Shown here one piece after another: positions 21,514 to 30,836 of a stretch of 64,000 nt of DNA (its first letter is position 1; each line of letters starts with the position of its first letter). The stretch is from Nocardioides daedukensis. Lineage in GTDB: Bacteria; Actinomycetota; Actinomycetes; Propionibacteriales; Nocardioidaceae. The position numbers and the translations under genes are program-made. The stretch covers positions 3,658,001-3,722,000 of the forward strand of contig NZ_JACCAA010000001.1 in assembly GCF_013408415.1 (NCBI RefSeq). Direction: 5' to 3'. Under the pieces are notes generated by a model. That model was not told the origin of the DNA. It saw nothing but the letters and a program-made list of their open reading frames with translations, and did no database searches.

Positions 21514-23804
21514 TGCCGGCGCTCGACCTTCGGCTCCCGTCGGTCGAGATCCGGGACCTGCGGATGGCTGCCGCCGGAGCTGCGGCCTGGCTCGGCGGTC
21601 TCGGGGGACTGCTGGCACCCCGGGCAGCGTTGCTGGCGGGCGTGGTGGCCGGACTGCTGGCGCTGCTGGTTGCCGGTCGGCCGGGCCTGCGTCGCGCGAT
21701 TGCAGCCTGGCTGCTCGTGGCGCTGGCTGTCGGCACCAGCGCTGTCCTGCGCGACATGTCGGTCGGGGGCGGGCCGGTCGCCACGCTCGCCCCGATGCGC
21801 TCCGCGGTCGACGCGCGGATCACCATCACCTCCGACCCTCGCGAGGTGTCCGGCCAGTTCTCGACCTCAGTGGTGATGCGAGCAGTGGTCACCCACCTGT
21901 CCGCGCACGGCACGTCGTACGCCGTTCACACCCCCGTGCTGGTGATCGCCGACGAGACCTGGAGCGGGACGAGGCTGGGGAGCAGCCTGCACCTGCGTGG
22001 CCGGCTCGCGAGTGCCGACGGTCATGACGTCGCGGCGGTGTTCACGCCGCTCAGCCCGCCGGTCAGGGTCGAGAAGCCCTCCGTCCTGTGGCGCGGATCG
22101 GGAGCGGTGCGTGCATCGATCCGTGGTGCGGTCAGCCACCGCCCGATGCCGGAGCGAGCCTTGGTGCCCGCTCTGGTCGACGGGGACGACACCTCCATGC
22201 CCGACGAGGTCGCCGAGGAGTTCCGGACCACGGGTCTCACCCACCTGTTGGCGGTGTCAGGCACCAATCTGACCCTGGTCGTCGGGTTCCTGTTGATCGT
22301 GGGGCGCTGGTGCGGCGTGCGCGGGCGGTGGCAGTACGTGCTCGGCGCACTCGGGATCATCGGCTTCATCCTCCTCGCGCGCACCGAGCCCAGTGTCGTC
22401 CGCGCCGCCGCGATGGGCACGGTCGCGTTGATCGGGATGGGCTCGAACGGGACCGGGCGGGGCATCCGGTGCCTCGGCGTGGCCGTCGTCGGCCTGCTGG
22501 TCTGGGATCCGTGGCTGTGTACGACGGTCGGGTTCGCGCTGTCCGTCCTGGCCACCTCCGGCATCCTGCTCCTCGGACCCGGGTGGTCACGAGCCCTGGC
22601 GAACTGGATGCCGATGCCGGTTGCCCAGGCGATCGCCGTACCGACCGCAGCGCAGTTGGCGTGCACGCCGATCGTGGCGGCGATCTCGGGGCAGGTGAGC
22701 CTGGTGGCGGTCGTCGCCAACCTCCTGGCTGCACCGCTGGTGGCGCCGGCCACCGTCCTCGGCCTCCTCGGCGGATTGATCGGCCTGGTCTGGATGCCGG
22801 CAGGACGACTGTGCGGTTGGGTCGCCTGTTGGTGCGCCTGGGGGATCATCACCGTCGCGGACCGCTGTGCCCGCTTGTCCCTGCCGGCGATCGACTGGGG
22901 GACGACCGTGGTTCCGGTCGCCCTGCTCACCGTGCTCTGTGTCGGGCTCGCGGTGACCCTCGGCCCGGTCTTCGCCCGCCGCTGGTCGGGCTTCTCGTGC
23001 TGTGTGGTGATGGTCCTGGTCGTGGTGGTGCCACTTCCCAGTCCGGGCTGGCCGCCTCGGGGTTGGGTGATGGCCGTCTGCGATGTCGGTCAAGGAGACG
23101 CAGTGGTTCTCAACGCCGGCGAGGGGCGAGGGGTCCTTGTCGATGCCGGCCCGGATCCTGCTCTCGTGGACAAGTGTCTGGCCCGTCTCGACGTGGAGGC
23201 CCTGCCGCTGATCGTGCTGACCCACTTCCACGCCGACCACGTCGACGGACTGCCCGGTGCGTTGGCTGGTCGCGACAGTGGGGAAGTGTTGGTCAGCGCC
23301 CTGCCTGAGCCGCCGCAGCGCTACCGGTCCGTCCTCGAGGCGACCCGGGGGAGAGTGCGCGTGCCCGCCCTGGGCGAGGTACGCCGGGTGGGTCAGGTGA
23401 CCTTGCAGGTGGTCGGTCCGACTCCGGGCGTCGTGTTCCGCGGCGACCCGAACAACTCCTCGATCGTGCTGGTGGCCGAGGTGCACGGCATCCGGATCCT
23501 GCTCACCGGTGACGAGGAGCCCGAGGCGCAGGAAGCATTCGTGAAGGCCTGGCCGGGGCTGCGGATCGACGTACTCAAGATCCCTCACCACGGCAGCCGG
23601 CACCAGGACATGCGCCACCTGCTCTCCCTCGACGCCTCGGTGGCAATCGCCTCGCTTGGCGCCGACAACGACTACGGCCATCCGGCTCCCTCGACGATGG
23701 ATCCCCTGGCGGAGTCGGGAGCCGCGACGTTCCGCACCGACAGGGACGGGGACGTCCTCGTGCTCCGCGACGGAGAAGGTATGAAGGTGCGGACCCGGGA
23801 CTGA
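21513..23804 (+). CDS. comEC: ComEC/Rec2 DNA-uptake channel
   Basis: The 763-residue membrane protein has an N-terminal set of hydrophobic segments, an OB-like extracellular part, the Competence domain with about seven helices (LTHLLAVSGTNLTLVV start, near 245) and a C-terminal beta-lactamase-like domain (from about 510). Motif LTHFHADHVDGL keeps the metal ligands, and HHGSRHQD follows. It forms the channel that brings single-stranded DNA into the cell, possibly also degrading the other strand. It is translationally coupled to comEA and followed by holA, as in many bacteria. Confidence 0.93.
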   Translation: MPALDLRLPSVEIRDLRMAAAGAAAWLGGLGGLLAPRAALLAGVVAGLLALLVAGRPGLRRAIAAWLLVALAVGTSAVLRDMSVGGGPVATLAPMRSAVDARITITSDPREVSGQFSTSVVMRAVVTHLSAHGTSYAVHTPVLVIADETWSGTRLGSSLHLRGRLASADGHDVAAVFTPLSPPVRVEKPSVLWRGSGAVRASIRGAVSHRPMPERALVPALVDGDDTSMPDEVAEEFRTTGLTHLLAVSGTNLTLVVGFLLIVGRWCGVRGRWQYVLGALGIIGFILLARTEPSVVRAAAMGTVALIGMGSNGTGRGIRCLGVAVVGLLVWDPWLCTTVGFALSVLATSGILLLGPGWSRALANWMPMPVAQAIAVPTAAQLACTPIVAAISGQVSLVAVVANLLAAPLVAPATVLGLLGGLIGLVWMPAGRLCGWVACWCAWGIITVADRCARLSLPAIDWGTTVVPVALLTVLCVGLAVTLGPVFARRWSGFSCCVVMVLVVVVPLPSPGWPPRGWVMAVCDVGQGDAVVLNAGEGRGVLVDAGPDPALVDKCLARLDVEALPLIVLTHFHADHVDGLPGALAGRDSGEVLVSALPEPPQRYRSVLEATRGRVRVPALGEVRRVGQVTLQVVGPTPGVVFRGDPNNSSIVLVAEVHGIRILLTGDEEPEAQEAFVKAWPGLRIDVLKIPHHGSRHQDMRHLLSLDASVAIASLGADNDYGHPAPSTMDPLAESGAATFRTDRDGDVLVLRDGEGMKVRTRD

Positions 23805-23862
23805 CCCCGGCACAAGTTCCCCGCGCCCTTGCTGTCCGAGGCCTGTGGCAGGCTTGCCCGCG

Positions 23863-24846
23863 ATGGCAGGCAAGGGAGCAGTAGACGTGTTGGGCAAGGT
23901 CACCTTGGTGACCGGTCCCGAGGAGTTCCTCAACGAGCGCACGGTGGTCGAGTCGAAGGCCGCGGTGAAGGCGATCGACGGGGAGGCCGAGTTCTCCGAA
24001 GCACAAGGTGGAGACCTGTCCCTGGCCACGCTCGGTGAGCTCGCCGCGCCCTCGCTCTTCTCGAGCACCAGGTGCATCGTGGTGCGCCAGTTGGAGAACC
24101 TCCCCGACGAGTCGATCGAAGGCCTGCTCGGCTATTGCAAGGACCCTGTCGAGGACGTGGCACTGATCCTCGTCCACAGCGGTGGCCAGAAGGGCTCGGG
24201 CGTGCTCAACAAGCTCCGCAAGCTCGCCCCGGTCACCGAGCACAAGTCGGCCGCGATCAAGGCCTCCGAGTTCCCGCGCTTCGTCAGTTCCGAGGTACGC
24301 CGGCACGGGTCGCGCGTTGATGACGAGGCAGCAGACTTCCTCGTGCAAGCGATCGGGCAGGACCTGCGCTCGCTGTCCGCAGCGGCACACCAGCTGGTCA
24401 ATGACTTCCCGGGCGAATCGCTGAACACCGAGAAGGTCAAGCGCTACTTCGGCGGTCGTGCCGAGGCGAAGTCGTTCGCCGTGGCAGACAGCGCCTTCTT
24501 CGGCCGGCGGGCCAAGGCCATGGAGGAATTGCGCTGGGCCCTCGACGGCGGGACCGCGCCCGTGCTGATCACCTCGGCGTTCGCCGGGGGAGTGCGTGGC
24601 CTGGCCCGCTACGTCTCGGCCCCGCGGGGGATGCGAGAAGCAGACCTGGCGCGCGAAGTCGGCGTGCCGCCCTGGAAGCTGCGCACCCTGCGTGACCAGT
24701 CGCGTGCATGGAGCCCGACCGGGCTGGCCGAGGCGATCCGAGCGATCGCCCAGGCCGACGCGGACATCAAGGGCGCCGCACACGATGCGGCGTACACCCT
24801 GGAGAAGCTGGTGCTGACCGTCGCAGGCCTGCGCGACCAGCGCTGA
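23863..24846 (+). CDS. holA: DNA polymerase III delta subunit
   Basis: The 327-residue delta subunit opens the beta sliding clamp during loading. VTLVTGPEEFLNERTV near the N-terminus, and the AAA+-like middle without a Walker A, fit HolA. Two starts are possible: ATG 23863, which has a CAGGCT hexamer 9 bases upstream (leaderless), or GTG 23887 with GGGAG eight bases before it. The shorter form would lose eight residues outside the conserved core. It follows comEC by 58 bases and converges on rpsT across a large palindrome. Confidence 0.92.
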   Translation: MAGKGAVDVLGKVTLVTGPEEFLNERTVVESKAAVKAIDGEAEFSEAQGGDLSLATLGELAAPSLFSSTRCIVVRQLENLPDESIEGLLGYCKDPVEDVALILVHSGGQKGSGVLNKLRKLAPVTEHKSAAIKASEFPRFVSSEVRRHGSRVDDEAADFLVQAIGQDLRSLSAAAHQLVNDFPGESLNTEKVKRYFGGRAEAKSFAVADSAFFGRRAKAMEELRWALDGGTAPVLITSAFAGGVRGLARYVSAPRGMREADLAREVGVPPWKLRTLRDQSRAWSPTGLAEAIRAIAQADADIKGAAHDAAYTLEKLVLTVAGLRDQR

Positions 24847-24862
24847 GCGCGAGCGGCTCGGT

Positions 24863-24952
24863 AGGAGTCACCGGGTACCCGGTGAGTCTGCCGCTTCCCG
24901 GGCAAGATCTTGCCCGGGAAGTACCGGAGTCACCCGGTACCCGGTGACTCCT
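24863..24952. repeat. 90-base near-perfect palindrome between holA and rpsT
   Basis: The two 45-base halves match as 39 Watson-Crick pairs, two G-T pairs and four mismatches around an exact centre at 24907/24908. The core (24894-24921) is a perfect 28-base palindrome built on CTTCCCGGGCAAGA. The outer arms GGAGTCACCGGGTACC (24864-24879) and its complement (24936-24951) are each flanked so that they also fold alone through CCGGGTACCCGG. It can therefore form one long hairpin or three small ones. Confidence 0.9.
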
Positions 24953-25007
24953 GCGCCGGATGCGACGGGTGAGGTTTGTCAGCCGGAACACGCACGAAAT
25001 GCAAGAA

Positions 25008-25034
25008 GGCGCCGACCCCGAGGGGGTCGACGCC
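25008..25034 (-). terminator. Terminator of rpsT
   Basis: On the minus strand a 12-position stem (one mismatch; GGGGTC core) with a three-base loop is followed by TTCTTGCATTTC, 19 bases after the rpsT stop. Confidence 0.75.
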
Positions 25035-25052
25035 TGCTGCGTGAGGACTACC

Positions 25053-25313
25053 TCAGAGGGAGGCAGCCTTCTTGGCGATCGACGACTTGCGGTTCGCCGC
25101 CTGGTTCTTGTGGATGACACCCTTGGAGGCTGCCTGGTCCAGCTTGCGGTTCGCTTCGCGACCAGCGGCGACGGCGGCGTCCTTGTCGCCGGCCTCGGCG
25201 AGCTCACGGAACTTGCGCACAGCGGACTTCAGGCCGGTCTTGACGGCCTTGTTGCGCTCGTGCGCCGCCTCGTTCTGGCGGTTGCGCTTGATCTGGGACT
25301 TGATGTTCGCCAC
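25053..25313 (-). CDS. rpsT: 30S ribosomal protein S20
   Basis: The 86-residue basic helical protein binds 16S rRNA in the body of the small subunit. [20 protein letters not shown] and the [20 protein letters not shown] end are typical S20. Start is GTG. The promoter candidate at 25448-25476 gives a 5' leader of about 125 bases with a small hairpin (25364-25380). S20 binds its own mRNA leader in some bacteria; whether it does here is open. It is convergent with holA. Confidence 0.97.
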   Translation of the reverse strand: MANIKSQIKRNRQNEAAHERNKAVKTGLKSAVRKFRELAEAGDKDAAVAAGREANRKLDQAASKGVIHKNQAANRKSSIAKKAASL

Positions 25314-25447
25314 GTTGCTGCGCTTTCACTTGGTTCGGACTGGATTGGAGGTCTTCGGGTGGACGGTGGGTTGTCCACCGGGTGGGCCCGCGGGAATCTG
25401 CAGCCCTTGGCATGTCAGCGAAGAGGGCGCCAGACATGCAAGCGGAA

Positions 25448-25476
25448 ACTCTATCAGCGCTCCCGGTGCACCCCAA
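25448..25476 (-). promoter_or_regulatory. Candidate promoter of rpsT
   Basis: On the minus strand TTGGGG (-35, 25471-25476) and TAGAGT (-10, 25448-25453) are spaced by 17 bases. Confidence 0.45.
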
Positions 25477-25480
25477 ATCC

Positions 25481-25500
25481 GTTCACTGACACCAGTGAAC
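25481..25500. promoter_or_regulatory. Inverted repeat GTTCACTG-N4-CAGTGAAC
   Basis: A perfect eight-base inverted repeat with ACAC between the arms, placed between the rpsT promoter and the acetyltransferase gene. A third copy of the half-site, GTTCACTGG, lies at 25548-25556 just before the acetyltransferase ATG. It could be an operator or a terminator stem; no T run follows. Confidence 0.4.
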
Positions 25501-25560
25501 CCGCTGGTCGGACACTAAATCAAGGTGCGCCGACACGACCGGCTCGGGTTCACTGGCGCT

Positions 25561-26088
25561 ATGCCCGAACTCGTGCCACCCACCACCCTCGTCATGGACT
25601 CGTTCCTCGAGGCAATGGACGAGTTCGTCGCCGAAGGCACCACTGACACGCAGACCGCCGGGTGGATCGAGCGGTTCGGCGACTCGTGGCAGACCCCGGC
25701 CGGATTCGAGGCGTTCGTGGCCGAGATCCGCGCACAGGAGGTGGACGAGATCGCCATCCCGGCGCACTGGGTGCTGACCTCGACCCGGTGGTGGATCGAG
25801 GGGGACACCTATCTCGGTCGGATCGCGCTGCGCCAGCGCCTGAACGAGAAGCTGGCCGATGTCGGCGGACACATCGGGTACGACGTACGCCCTTCGGCTC
25901 GGCGATGCGGGCACGCCAGTGGGATGCTTCGCGCCGTCCTTCCGCTCGCGCACAGCTTCGGGATCGACCCCGCCCTGGTCACCTGCGACGACGACAACGT
26001 CGCCTCGATCCGGGTGATCGAGGGTGCCGGGGGCGTCCTGGAGGACGTGCGCGGCATCAAGCGCCGATATTGGGTGCCGACGGCCTGA
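25561..26088 (+). CDS. GNAT family acetyltransferase
   Basis: The 175-residue GNAT-fold protein (predicted acetyltransferase of the COG3981 type) has the beta4-alpha3 CoA region HIGYDVRPSARRCGHASGML and the CDDDNVASIRVIEGAGG segment typical of this subgroup. Substrate unknown. Start is the ATG of MPELVPPT; TTCACT at 25549-25554 sits 12 bases upstream, fitting a leaderless mRNA, and overlaps the third GTTCACTG half-site. lepA follows after 120 bases. Confidence 0.82.
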   Translation: MPELVPPTTLVMDSFLEAMDEFVAEGTTDTQTAGWIERFGDSWQTPAGFEAFVAEIRAQEVDEIAIPAHWVLTSTRWWIEGDTYLGRIALRQRLNEKLADVGGHIGYDVRPSARRCGHASGMLRAVLPLAHSFGIDPALVTCDDDNVASIRVIEGAGGVLEDVRGIKRRYWVPTA

Positions 26089-26208
26089 CCCAGTCAGTTC
26101 GGTGCTTCGAGTCCTGCGTGGGAGAATGCGCCAACGACCCACGATCGACCCGCGATCGACGTACGACACGGTCAGTGAACTGTTCAAAAGCAAGTCCGAA
26201 AGGGCCAC

Positions 26209-28095
26209 GTGAGCCTCAAGAACGCGCCGCAGCCTGGTCACACCGATCCCGCGATCATCAGGAACTTCTGCATCATCGCGCACATCGACCACGGCAAGTC
26301 GACCCTTGCCGACCGCATGCTGCAGTTGACCGGAGTCGTCGACGCCCGCGCTGCCCGAGCCCAATACCTCGACCGGATGGACATCGAGCGCGAGCGGGGC
26401 ATCACGATCAAGTCGCAGGCCGTGCGGATGCCGTGGACGGTCACCGACGAGGCCGCGGTCGAGCACGACGTCGAGGCCGGCCCCGGGACCTACGTCCTGA
26501 ACATGATCGACACCCCCGGCCACGTCGACTTCACCTACGAGGTCTCCCGCTCGCTTGAGGCGTGCGAAGCGGCGATCCTGCTCGTCGACGCCGCCCAGGG
26601 CATCGAGGCGCAGACCTTGGCCAACCTCTACCTCGCCATGGGCGCGGACCTCCAGATCATCCCGGTGCTGAACAAGATCGACCTGCCCAGCGCGAACGTC
26701 GAGAAGTACGCCGCCGAACTGGCCGGCCTGGTCGGCTGCGACCCCGCCGACGTGCTCAAGGTCAGCGCCAAGACCGGACTCGGTGTCGAGGCCCTGCTCA
26801 ACGAGATCGTCAAGCAGGTCCCGCCGCCCATCGGCGCGGCCGACAAGCCGGCGCGGGCCCTGATCTTCGACTCGGTCTATGACACCTACCGCGGCGTGAT
26901 CACCTATGTCCGGGTCATCGACGGCGAGCTCACCCACCGCGACCGGATCAAGATGATGTCGACCAACGCCACCCACGAGATGCTCGAGCTCGGCGTGATC
27001 AGCCCCGAGCAGGTCAAGGCCGGCAAGATCGGCGTCGGCGAGGTCGGCTACCTGATCACCGGGGTGAAGGACGTGCGCCAGTCGCGTGTCGGTGACACCG
27101 TCACCACCCAGCACAGCGGAGCCGTCGAGGCGCTCGGTGGCTACAAGCACCCGAACCCGATGGTCTATGCCGGGCTCTATCCCATCGACGGCGACCAGTT
27201 CGGCGACCTGCGCGAGGCCCTGGAGAAGCTCCAGCTCAACGACGCGGCACTGACCTATGAGCCGGAGACCTCCGGCGCCCTGGGCTTCGGCTTCCGGATC
27301 GGCTTCCTGGGCCTGCTGCACATGGAGATCACCCGGGACCGGCTCGAGCGCGAGTTCAACCTCGACCTCATCTCGACCGCGCCCAACGTGGTCTACGAGG
27401 TGACCATGGAGGACGGCTCGGAGCACGAGGTCACCAACCCGAGCGAGTTCCCCGAGGGCAAGATCTCCGAGGTGCGCGAGCCGATCGTCCGGGCCACGAT
27501 CCTGAGCCCGTCCGACCACATCGGGGCGATCATGGAGCTGTGCCAGACCAAGCGCGGAGAGCTCAAGGGGATGGACTACCTCTCCGAGGACCGCGTCGAG
27601 ATGCGTTACACGCTGCCGATGGGCGAGATCGTCTTCGACTTCTTCGACCAGCTGAAGTCGAAGACCAAGGGCTATGCCTCGCTCGACTACGAGCGCACCG
27701 GCGAGCAGGCGGCGGACCTGGTCAAGGTCGACATCCTGCTGCAGGGCGAGCCGGTCGATGCCTTCTCGGCGATCGTGCACCGGGAAGCGGCCTACTCCTA
27801 TGGCCTGATGATGGCCGGCAAGCTCAAGGACCTGATCCCCAGGCAGCAGTTCGAGGTGCCGATCCAGGCCGCGATCGGGGCTCGGGTGATCGCCCGGGAG
27901 ACGATCCGCGCGATCCGCAAGGACGTCCTGGCCAAGTGCTACGGCGGCGACATCTCCCGCAAGCGCAAGCTCCTGGAGAAGCAGAAGGAGGGCAAGAAGC
28001 GGATGAAGATGGTCGGCCGCGTCGAGGTCCCCCAAGAAGCATTCGTCGCCGCCCTCTCCACGACGCAGTCCGCCGAGAGCACGCCCAAGAAGTGA
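26209..28095 (+). CDS. lepA: Elongation factor 4 (LepA) GTPase
   Basis: The 628-residue translational GTPase acts on stalled or mis-translocated ribosomes. G1 is [10 protein letters not shown]3 DTPGHVDF and G4 NKID; the C-terminal LepA-specific domain ends [16 protein letters not shown]. Start GTG follows GAAAGGGCC. The 10-base gap to the hydrolase gene downstream suggests co-transcription. Confidence 0.97.
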   Translation: MSLKNAPQPGHTDPAIIRNFCIIAHIDHGKSTLADRMLQLTGVVDARAARAQYLDRMDIERERGITIKSQAVRMPWTVTDEAAVEHDVEAGPGTYVLNMIDTPGHVDFTYEVSRSLEACEAAILLVDAAQGIEAQTLANLYLAMGADLQIIPVLNKIDLPSANVEKYAAELAGLVGCDPADVLKVSAKTGLGVEALLNEIVKQVPPPIGAADKPARALIFDSVYDTYRGVITYVRVIDGELTHRDRIKMMSTNATHEMLELGVISPEQVKAGKIGVGEVGYLITGVKDVRQSRVGDTVTTQHSGAVEALGGYKHPNPMVYAGLYPIDGDQFGDLREALEKLQLNDAALTYEPETSGALGFGFRIGFLGLLHMEITRDRLEREFNLDLISTAPNVVYEVTMEDGSEHEVTNPSEFPEGKISEVREPIVRATILSPSDHIGAIMELCQTKRGELKGMDYLSEDRVEMRYTLPMGEIVFDFFDQLKSKTKGYASLDYERTGEQAADLVKVDILLQGEPVDAFSAIVHREAAYSYGLMMAGKLKDLIPRQQFEVPIQAAIGARVIARETIRAIRKDVLAKCYGGDISRKRKLLEKQKEGKKRMKMVGRVEVPQEAFVAALSTTQSAESTPKK

Positions 28096-28105
28096 GGGTC
28101 GGCGC

Positions 28106-29005
28106 ATGCCGGGAGTGAGCCTGCGCACCCGGGCGGTGTGCGCGTTCATGAAGCTCGCCATGCGCCGCTCCTTCCTCACCGAGGAGCTCGGCGAGCAGAC
28201 GCTGCTCCAGCCGAAGACCTCCGCCAGCCCGCCCGCGTGGCTGGTCCGGCAGTACGCCGTCACTCGCCGCGAGGTGGGCGGCTTCGCGGTGTACCGCGTG
28301 CTGCCGCGCGCCGGCCGCGAGGTCAGTGGAACCACCGGACCCGTCGTCGTCTACCTGCACGGCGGCTCCTACGTGAAGCAGATCGCCAAGCAGCACTGGC
28401 GGCTGATCGCCGACCTGGTGGACGCGACCGGGTGCCCGGTCGACGCGCCGATCTATGGCCTCGCGCCGCAGCACGACCTCGGCGAGATGGTCGACTTCGT
28501 CCTGGCGGTTGTGCGCGGGCTCGACGGCGCGCAGGTGCGTCTGGCCGGGGACTCGGCCGGCGGCGGCCTCGCGCTGCTGGTCGCCCAACGACTCCGCGAC
28601 GAGGGGGATTCGCCGGTCTCGTCGGTCACGGTGATGGCGCCCTGGCTGGACCTGGCGATGAACAACCCCGACATCGACCTGATCGAGCCGAACGACCCGT
28701 GGTTGGCCCGTCCGGCGATCCGCCCGATGGCCCGGGCAGTGGCCGGAGCCGTGCCCCTCGACGACCCGCGGGTCAGCCCGATCAGGGGCTCCTTGGCGGA
28801 CCTGCCCCCGATCACCGTGATGGTCGGCACTCGCGACATGACCCTCGCCGACGTACGCCTGCTCCGAGCCCGCGTGCTGGCCGCAGGCGGCTCGATCGTC
28901 GTCCACGAGTCGCCCGGCTCACCGCACGTCCACCCACTGCTGCCCACTCCTGAAGGGCGCGCCGCGCGCCGGGTGTTCATCGACGCCGTGGTCGCAGGAG
29001 GCTGA
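28106..29005 (+). CDS. Alpha/beta hydrolase, hormone-sensitive-lipase type
   Basis: The 299-residue family IV esterase has the oxyanion motif YLHGGSY (near 91) and nucleophile elbow GDSAGGG (near 151). Asp of GTRDMTLAD and His of SPHVHPLL complete the triad. It would hydrolyse short acyl esters in the cytoplasm; there is no signal peptide. It starts 10 bases after lepA, and a kinase-like gene starts two bases after its stop, so the three may be one transcript. Confidence 0.85.
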   Translation: MPGVSLRTRAVCAFMKLAMRRSFLTEELGEQTLLQPKTSASPPAWLVRQYAVTRREVGGFAVYRVLPRAGREVSGTTGPVVVYLHGGSYVKQIAKQHWRLIADLVDATGCPVDAPIYGLAPQHDLGEMVDFVLAVVRGLDGAQVRLAGDSAGGGLALLVAQRLRDEGDSPVSSVTVMAPWLDLAMNNPDIDLIEPNDPWLARPAIRPMARAVAGAVPLDDPRVSPIRGSLADLPPITVMVGTRDMTLADVRLLRARVLAAGGSIVVHESPGSPHVHPLLPTPEGRAARRVFIDAVVAGG

Positions 29006-29007
29006 GC

Positions 29008-29925
29008 GTGGCGCCGACAATCCCGCACGGCGTACTCCGGATGGCTGATCGCGGGCCGGACTGGGCGGCGTACGTCGAAGCCCTGCCTCGACGCATCAGT
29101 GAGCTGTGTGCCGAGTGGCAGCTCACCGAGGACGGTGCGCCGATGCATGGGTACTGCGCTCTGGTGCTACCGGTGCGCACGGCCGGTCGGCGCCCGGCGG
29201 TGCTCAAGGTGGCCTTCCCCGACGACGAGTCCGAGCACGAGCACCTGGCCCTCCAGCACTGGCACGGCACCGGGGCGGTCCAGCTGCTGCGGGCCGATCC
29301 GCACCGTCGCGCGATGCTCCTGGAGCGGCTGCACCGCGAGGACCTCACCGAGCTGTGGGACCTGGAGGCGTGCGAGGTCGTGGCCGGCCTCTATCGACAG
29401 CTCCATCTGCCGGCGCCGCCTCAGCTCTCCACGCTCTCCTCGCAGGTCGCCAGGTGGACCGCTCAGCTGGGCGAGCTGCCGCGCAACGCGCCGGTGCCGA
29501 GGCGTCTGGTGGAGCAGGCGGTTGCGCTCGGCCGGACGTTCGCCGTCGACCCGGACACGGACGGCACCCTGGTGCACACGGACCTGCACTACGCCAACGT
29601 GCTCGGCGCGGATCGCCAACCCTGGTTGGCGATCGACCCGAAGCCGCTCAGCGGCGACCCGCACTACGAGCTGGCGCCGATGCTGTGGAATCGCTTCGAC
29701 GAGCTCGCCGGGGACGTGCGTGACGGGTTGCGTCGTCGCTTCCACACGATCATCGACGCGGCCGATCTCGACGAGGACCGGGCACGTGACTGGTTGGTGG
29801 TCCGGATGGTGCACAACGCGTCCTGGACCATCCGCGAGGCCGTGGTCGCAGACCGGGTGCTGACGGAGCAGGAACGCGCCTGGCTGACCACCTGCGTGAC
29901 CGTCGCCAAGGCCGTCCAGGACTAG
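29008..29925 (+). CDS. Aminoglycoside/streptomycin-kinase-like phosphotransferase
   Basis: The 305-residue protein has the phosphotransferase catalytic loop HTDLHYANVL (near 191) and the metal-binding AIDPKP (near 210), as in the APH(6)/hydroxyurea-phosphotransferase family. VLKVAFPDDESEHEH gives the ATP-binding Lys region. Members phosphorylate streptomycin or other small hydroxyl compounds; chromosomal copies in Actinobacteria often have unknown substrates, so resistance should not be assumed. GTG start after AGGAGG, two bases from the hydrolase stop. Confidence 0.8.
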   Translation: MAPTIPHGVLRMADRGPDWAAYVEALPRRISELCAEWQLTEDGAPMHGYCALVLPVRTAGRRPAVLKVAFPDDESEHEHLALQHWHGTGAVQLLRADPHRRAMLLERLHREDLTELWDLEACEVVAGLYRQLHLPAPPQLSTLSSQVARWTAQLGELPRNAPVPRRLVEQAVALGRTFAVDPDTDGTLVHTDLHYANVLGADRQPWLAIDPKPLSGDPHYELAPMLWNRFDELAGDVRDGLRRRFHTIIDAADLDEDRARDWLVVRMVHNASWTIREAVVADRVLTEQERAWLTTCVTVAKAVQD

Positions 29926-29942
29926 GCATCCGAGACCAGGCC

Positions 29943-30752
29943 TCAGCGCCGGGAGAACCAGCCCTTCTTCTTGCGGGGCTCCTGCGGCGCACCGGCGGAG
30001 TCGCCGGCAGGCACCAGATCGAGGATCGCAACGCCCTCGTCGACGAGGTCTTCGCCGGGAACGGCGCGGTACGTCGTGGCGCCCAGGACGATCTCGGCAC
30101 CGGGCTCGAGTCGACGCTCCTGACGCAAGCAGGTCGCGACGGCCTCGGTGAGCATGGTGAACAGCTCCGCCGGCTCGCCGGGAACCCGGATCTGCAGCTC
30201 GTGGGTCCCGAGCACCCGGAGGCCTCGGGTGAAGGCGACGGCGTCGGGGGAGTCGCCACCGACCCGTAGCGCGTGGACACGGAACCAGGTGCGCTCGATC
30301 TGGTCCTCATAGAGGTCGTGCATGAACATCGCCTCGGTGGTGACCAAGGACTGCTCGGGCAACCAGATCGCATCGGCGCTGGTGTCCTCGAGGATGGTGC
30401 CGCAGATCTGGGAGAGCAGGGTGAGTGCGGGGCGGATGTCCCCCTCGACCACGGCAACCGAGGCGAATGCCTGCCCGTCGACGATGGACGACTCGACGCG
30501 GTCGCGCAGGGGGCTGGTGGCCAGGTCGCCGAACAGGGTCCGGTTCTGCATGGGAGTGTCCCAGAACCCGACCTGCAGTGCGGTGCCGTTGACCGTGATC
30601 ACGTGGAGCTCCCCGTTGGGCAGGTCGGCAAGTGCGGCAGCGAGCGATTCCGCGACCGGGCTGAATGCGGCAGCGGCGCTGGTCGGGGCCGGCTGCCCGG
30701 GACCGAAGAAGAGGACGGCGCTGGGCAGGTGGAGCTCGGTCTCGTGTGTCAT
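29943..30752 (-). CDS. Conserved hypothetical protein with basic C-terminus
   Basis: The 269-residue soluble protein has no signal peptide or membrane segment. It contains TWFRVHALRVGGDSPDAVAFTRGLRVLGTHELQI near the middle-to-end (quoted by its anchors TWFRVHAL at about 156 and GTHELQI at about 183) and a basic end PRKKKGWFSRR. It looks like a metabolite- or partner-binding protein of the kind that contains DUF4261-like folds, but I do not recognise it securely. TAGGGG lies 12 bases before the ATG. It is divergent from the MOSC gene. Confidence 0.6.
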   Translation of the reverse strand: MTHETELHLPSAVLFFGPGQPAPTSAAAAFSPVAESLAAALADLPNGELHVITVNGTALQVGFWDTPMQNRTLFGDLATSPLRDRVESSIVDGQAFASVAVVEGDIRPALTLLSQICGTILEDTSADAIWLPEQSLVTTEAMFMHDLYEDQIERTWFRVHALRVGGDSPDAVAFTRGLRVLGTHELQIRVPGEPAELFTMLTEAVATCLRQERRLEPGAEIVLGATTYRAVPGEDLVDEGVAILDLVPAGDSAGAPQEPRKKKGWFSRR

Positions 30753-30836
30753 GGCGCACCCCTACCGCTGCGTGGAGTCGTCGAAACCTCCGGGAATCCG
30801 GCTGACAGTGCCCGGTGGATCTGGAAGGGTGGCTGC

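Noticed and set aside
25483..28335. 950-codon open frame on the minus strand across lepA
   Set aside because: High-GC DNA keeps the antisense frame open; the product is low-complexity Leu/Asp/Arg/Gly-rich with no motif, while lepA on the plus strand is intact.
29008..29925. Streptomycin resistance gene
   Set aside because: Only the broad phosphotransferase family can be read; it sits in an ordinary chromosomal gene run without mobile DNA, so resistance is not claimed.
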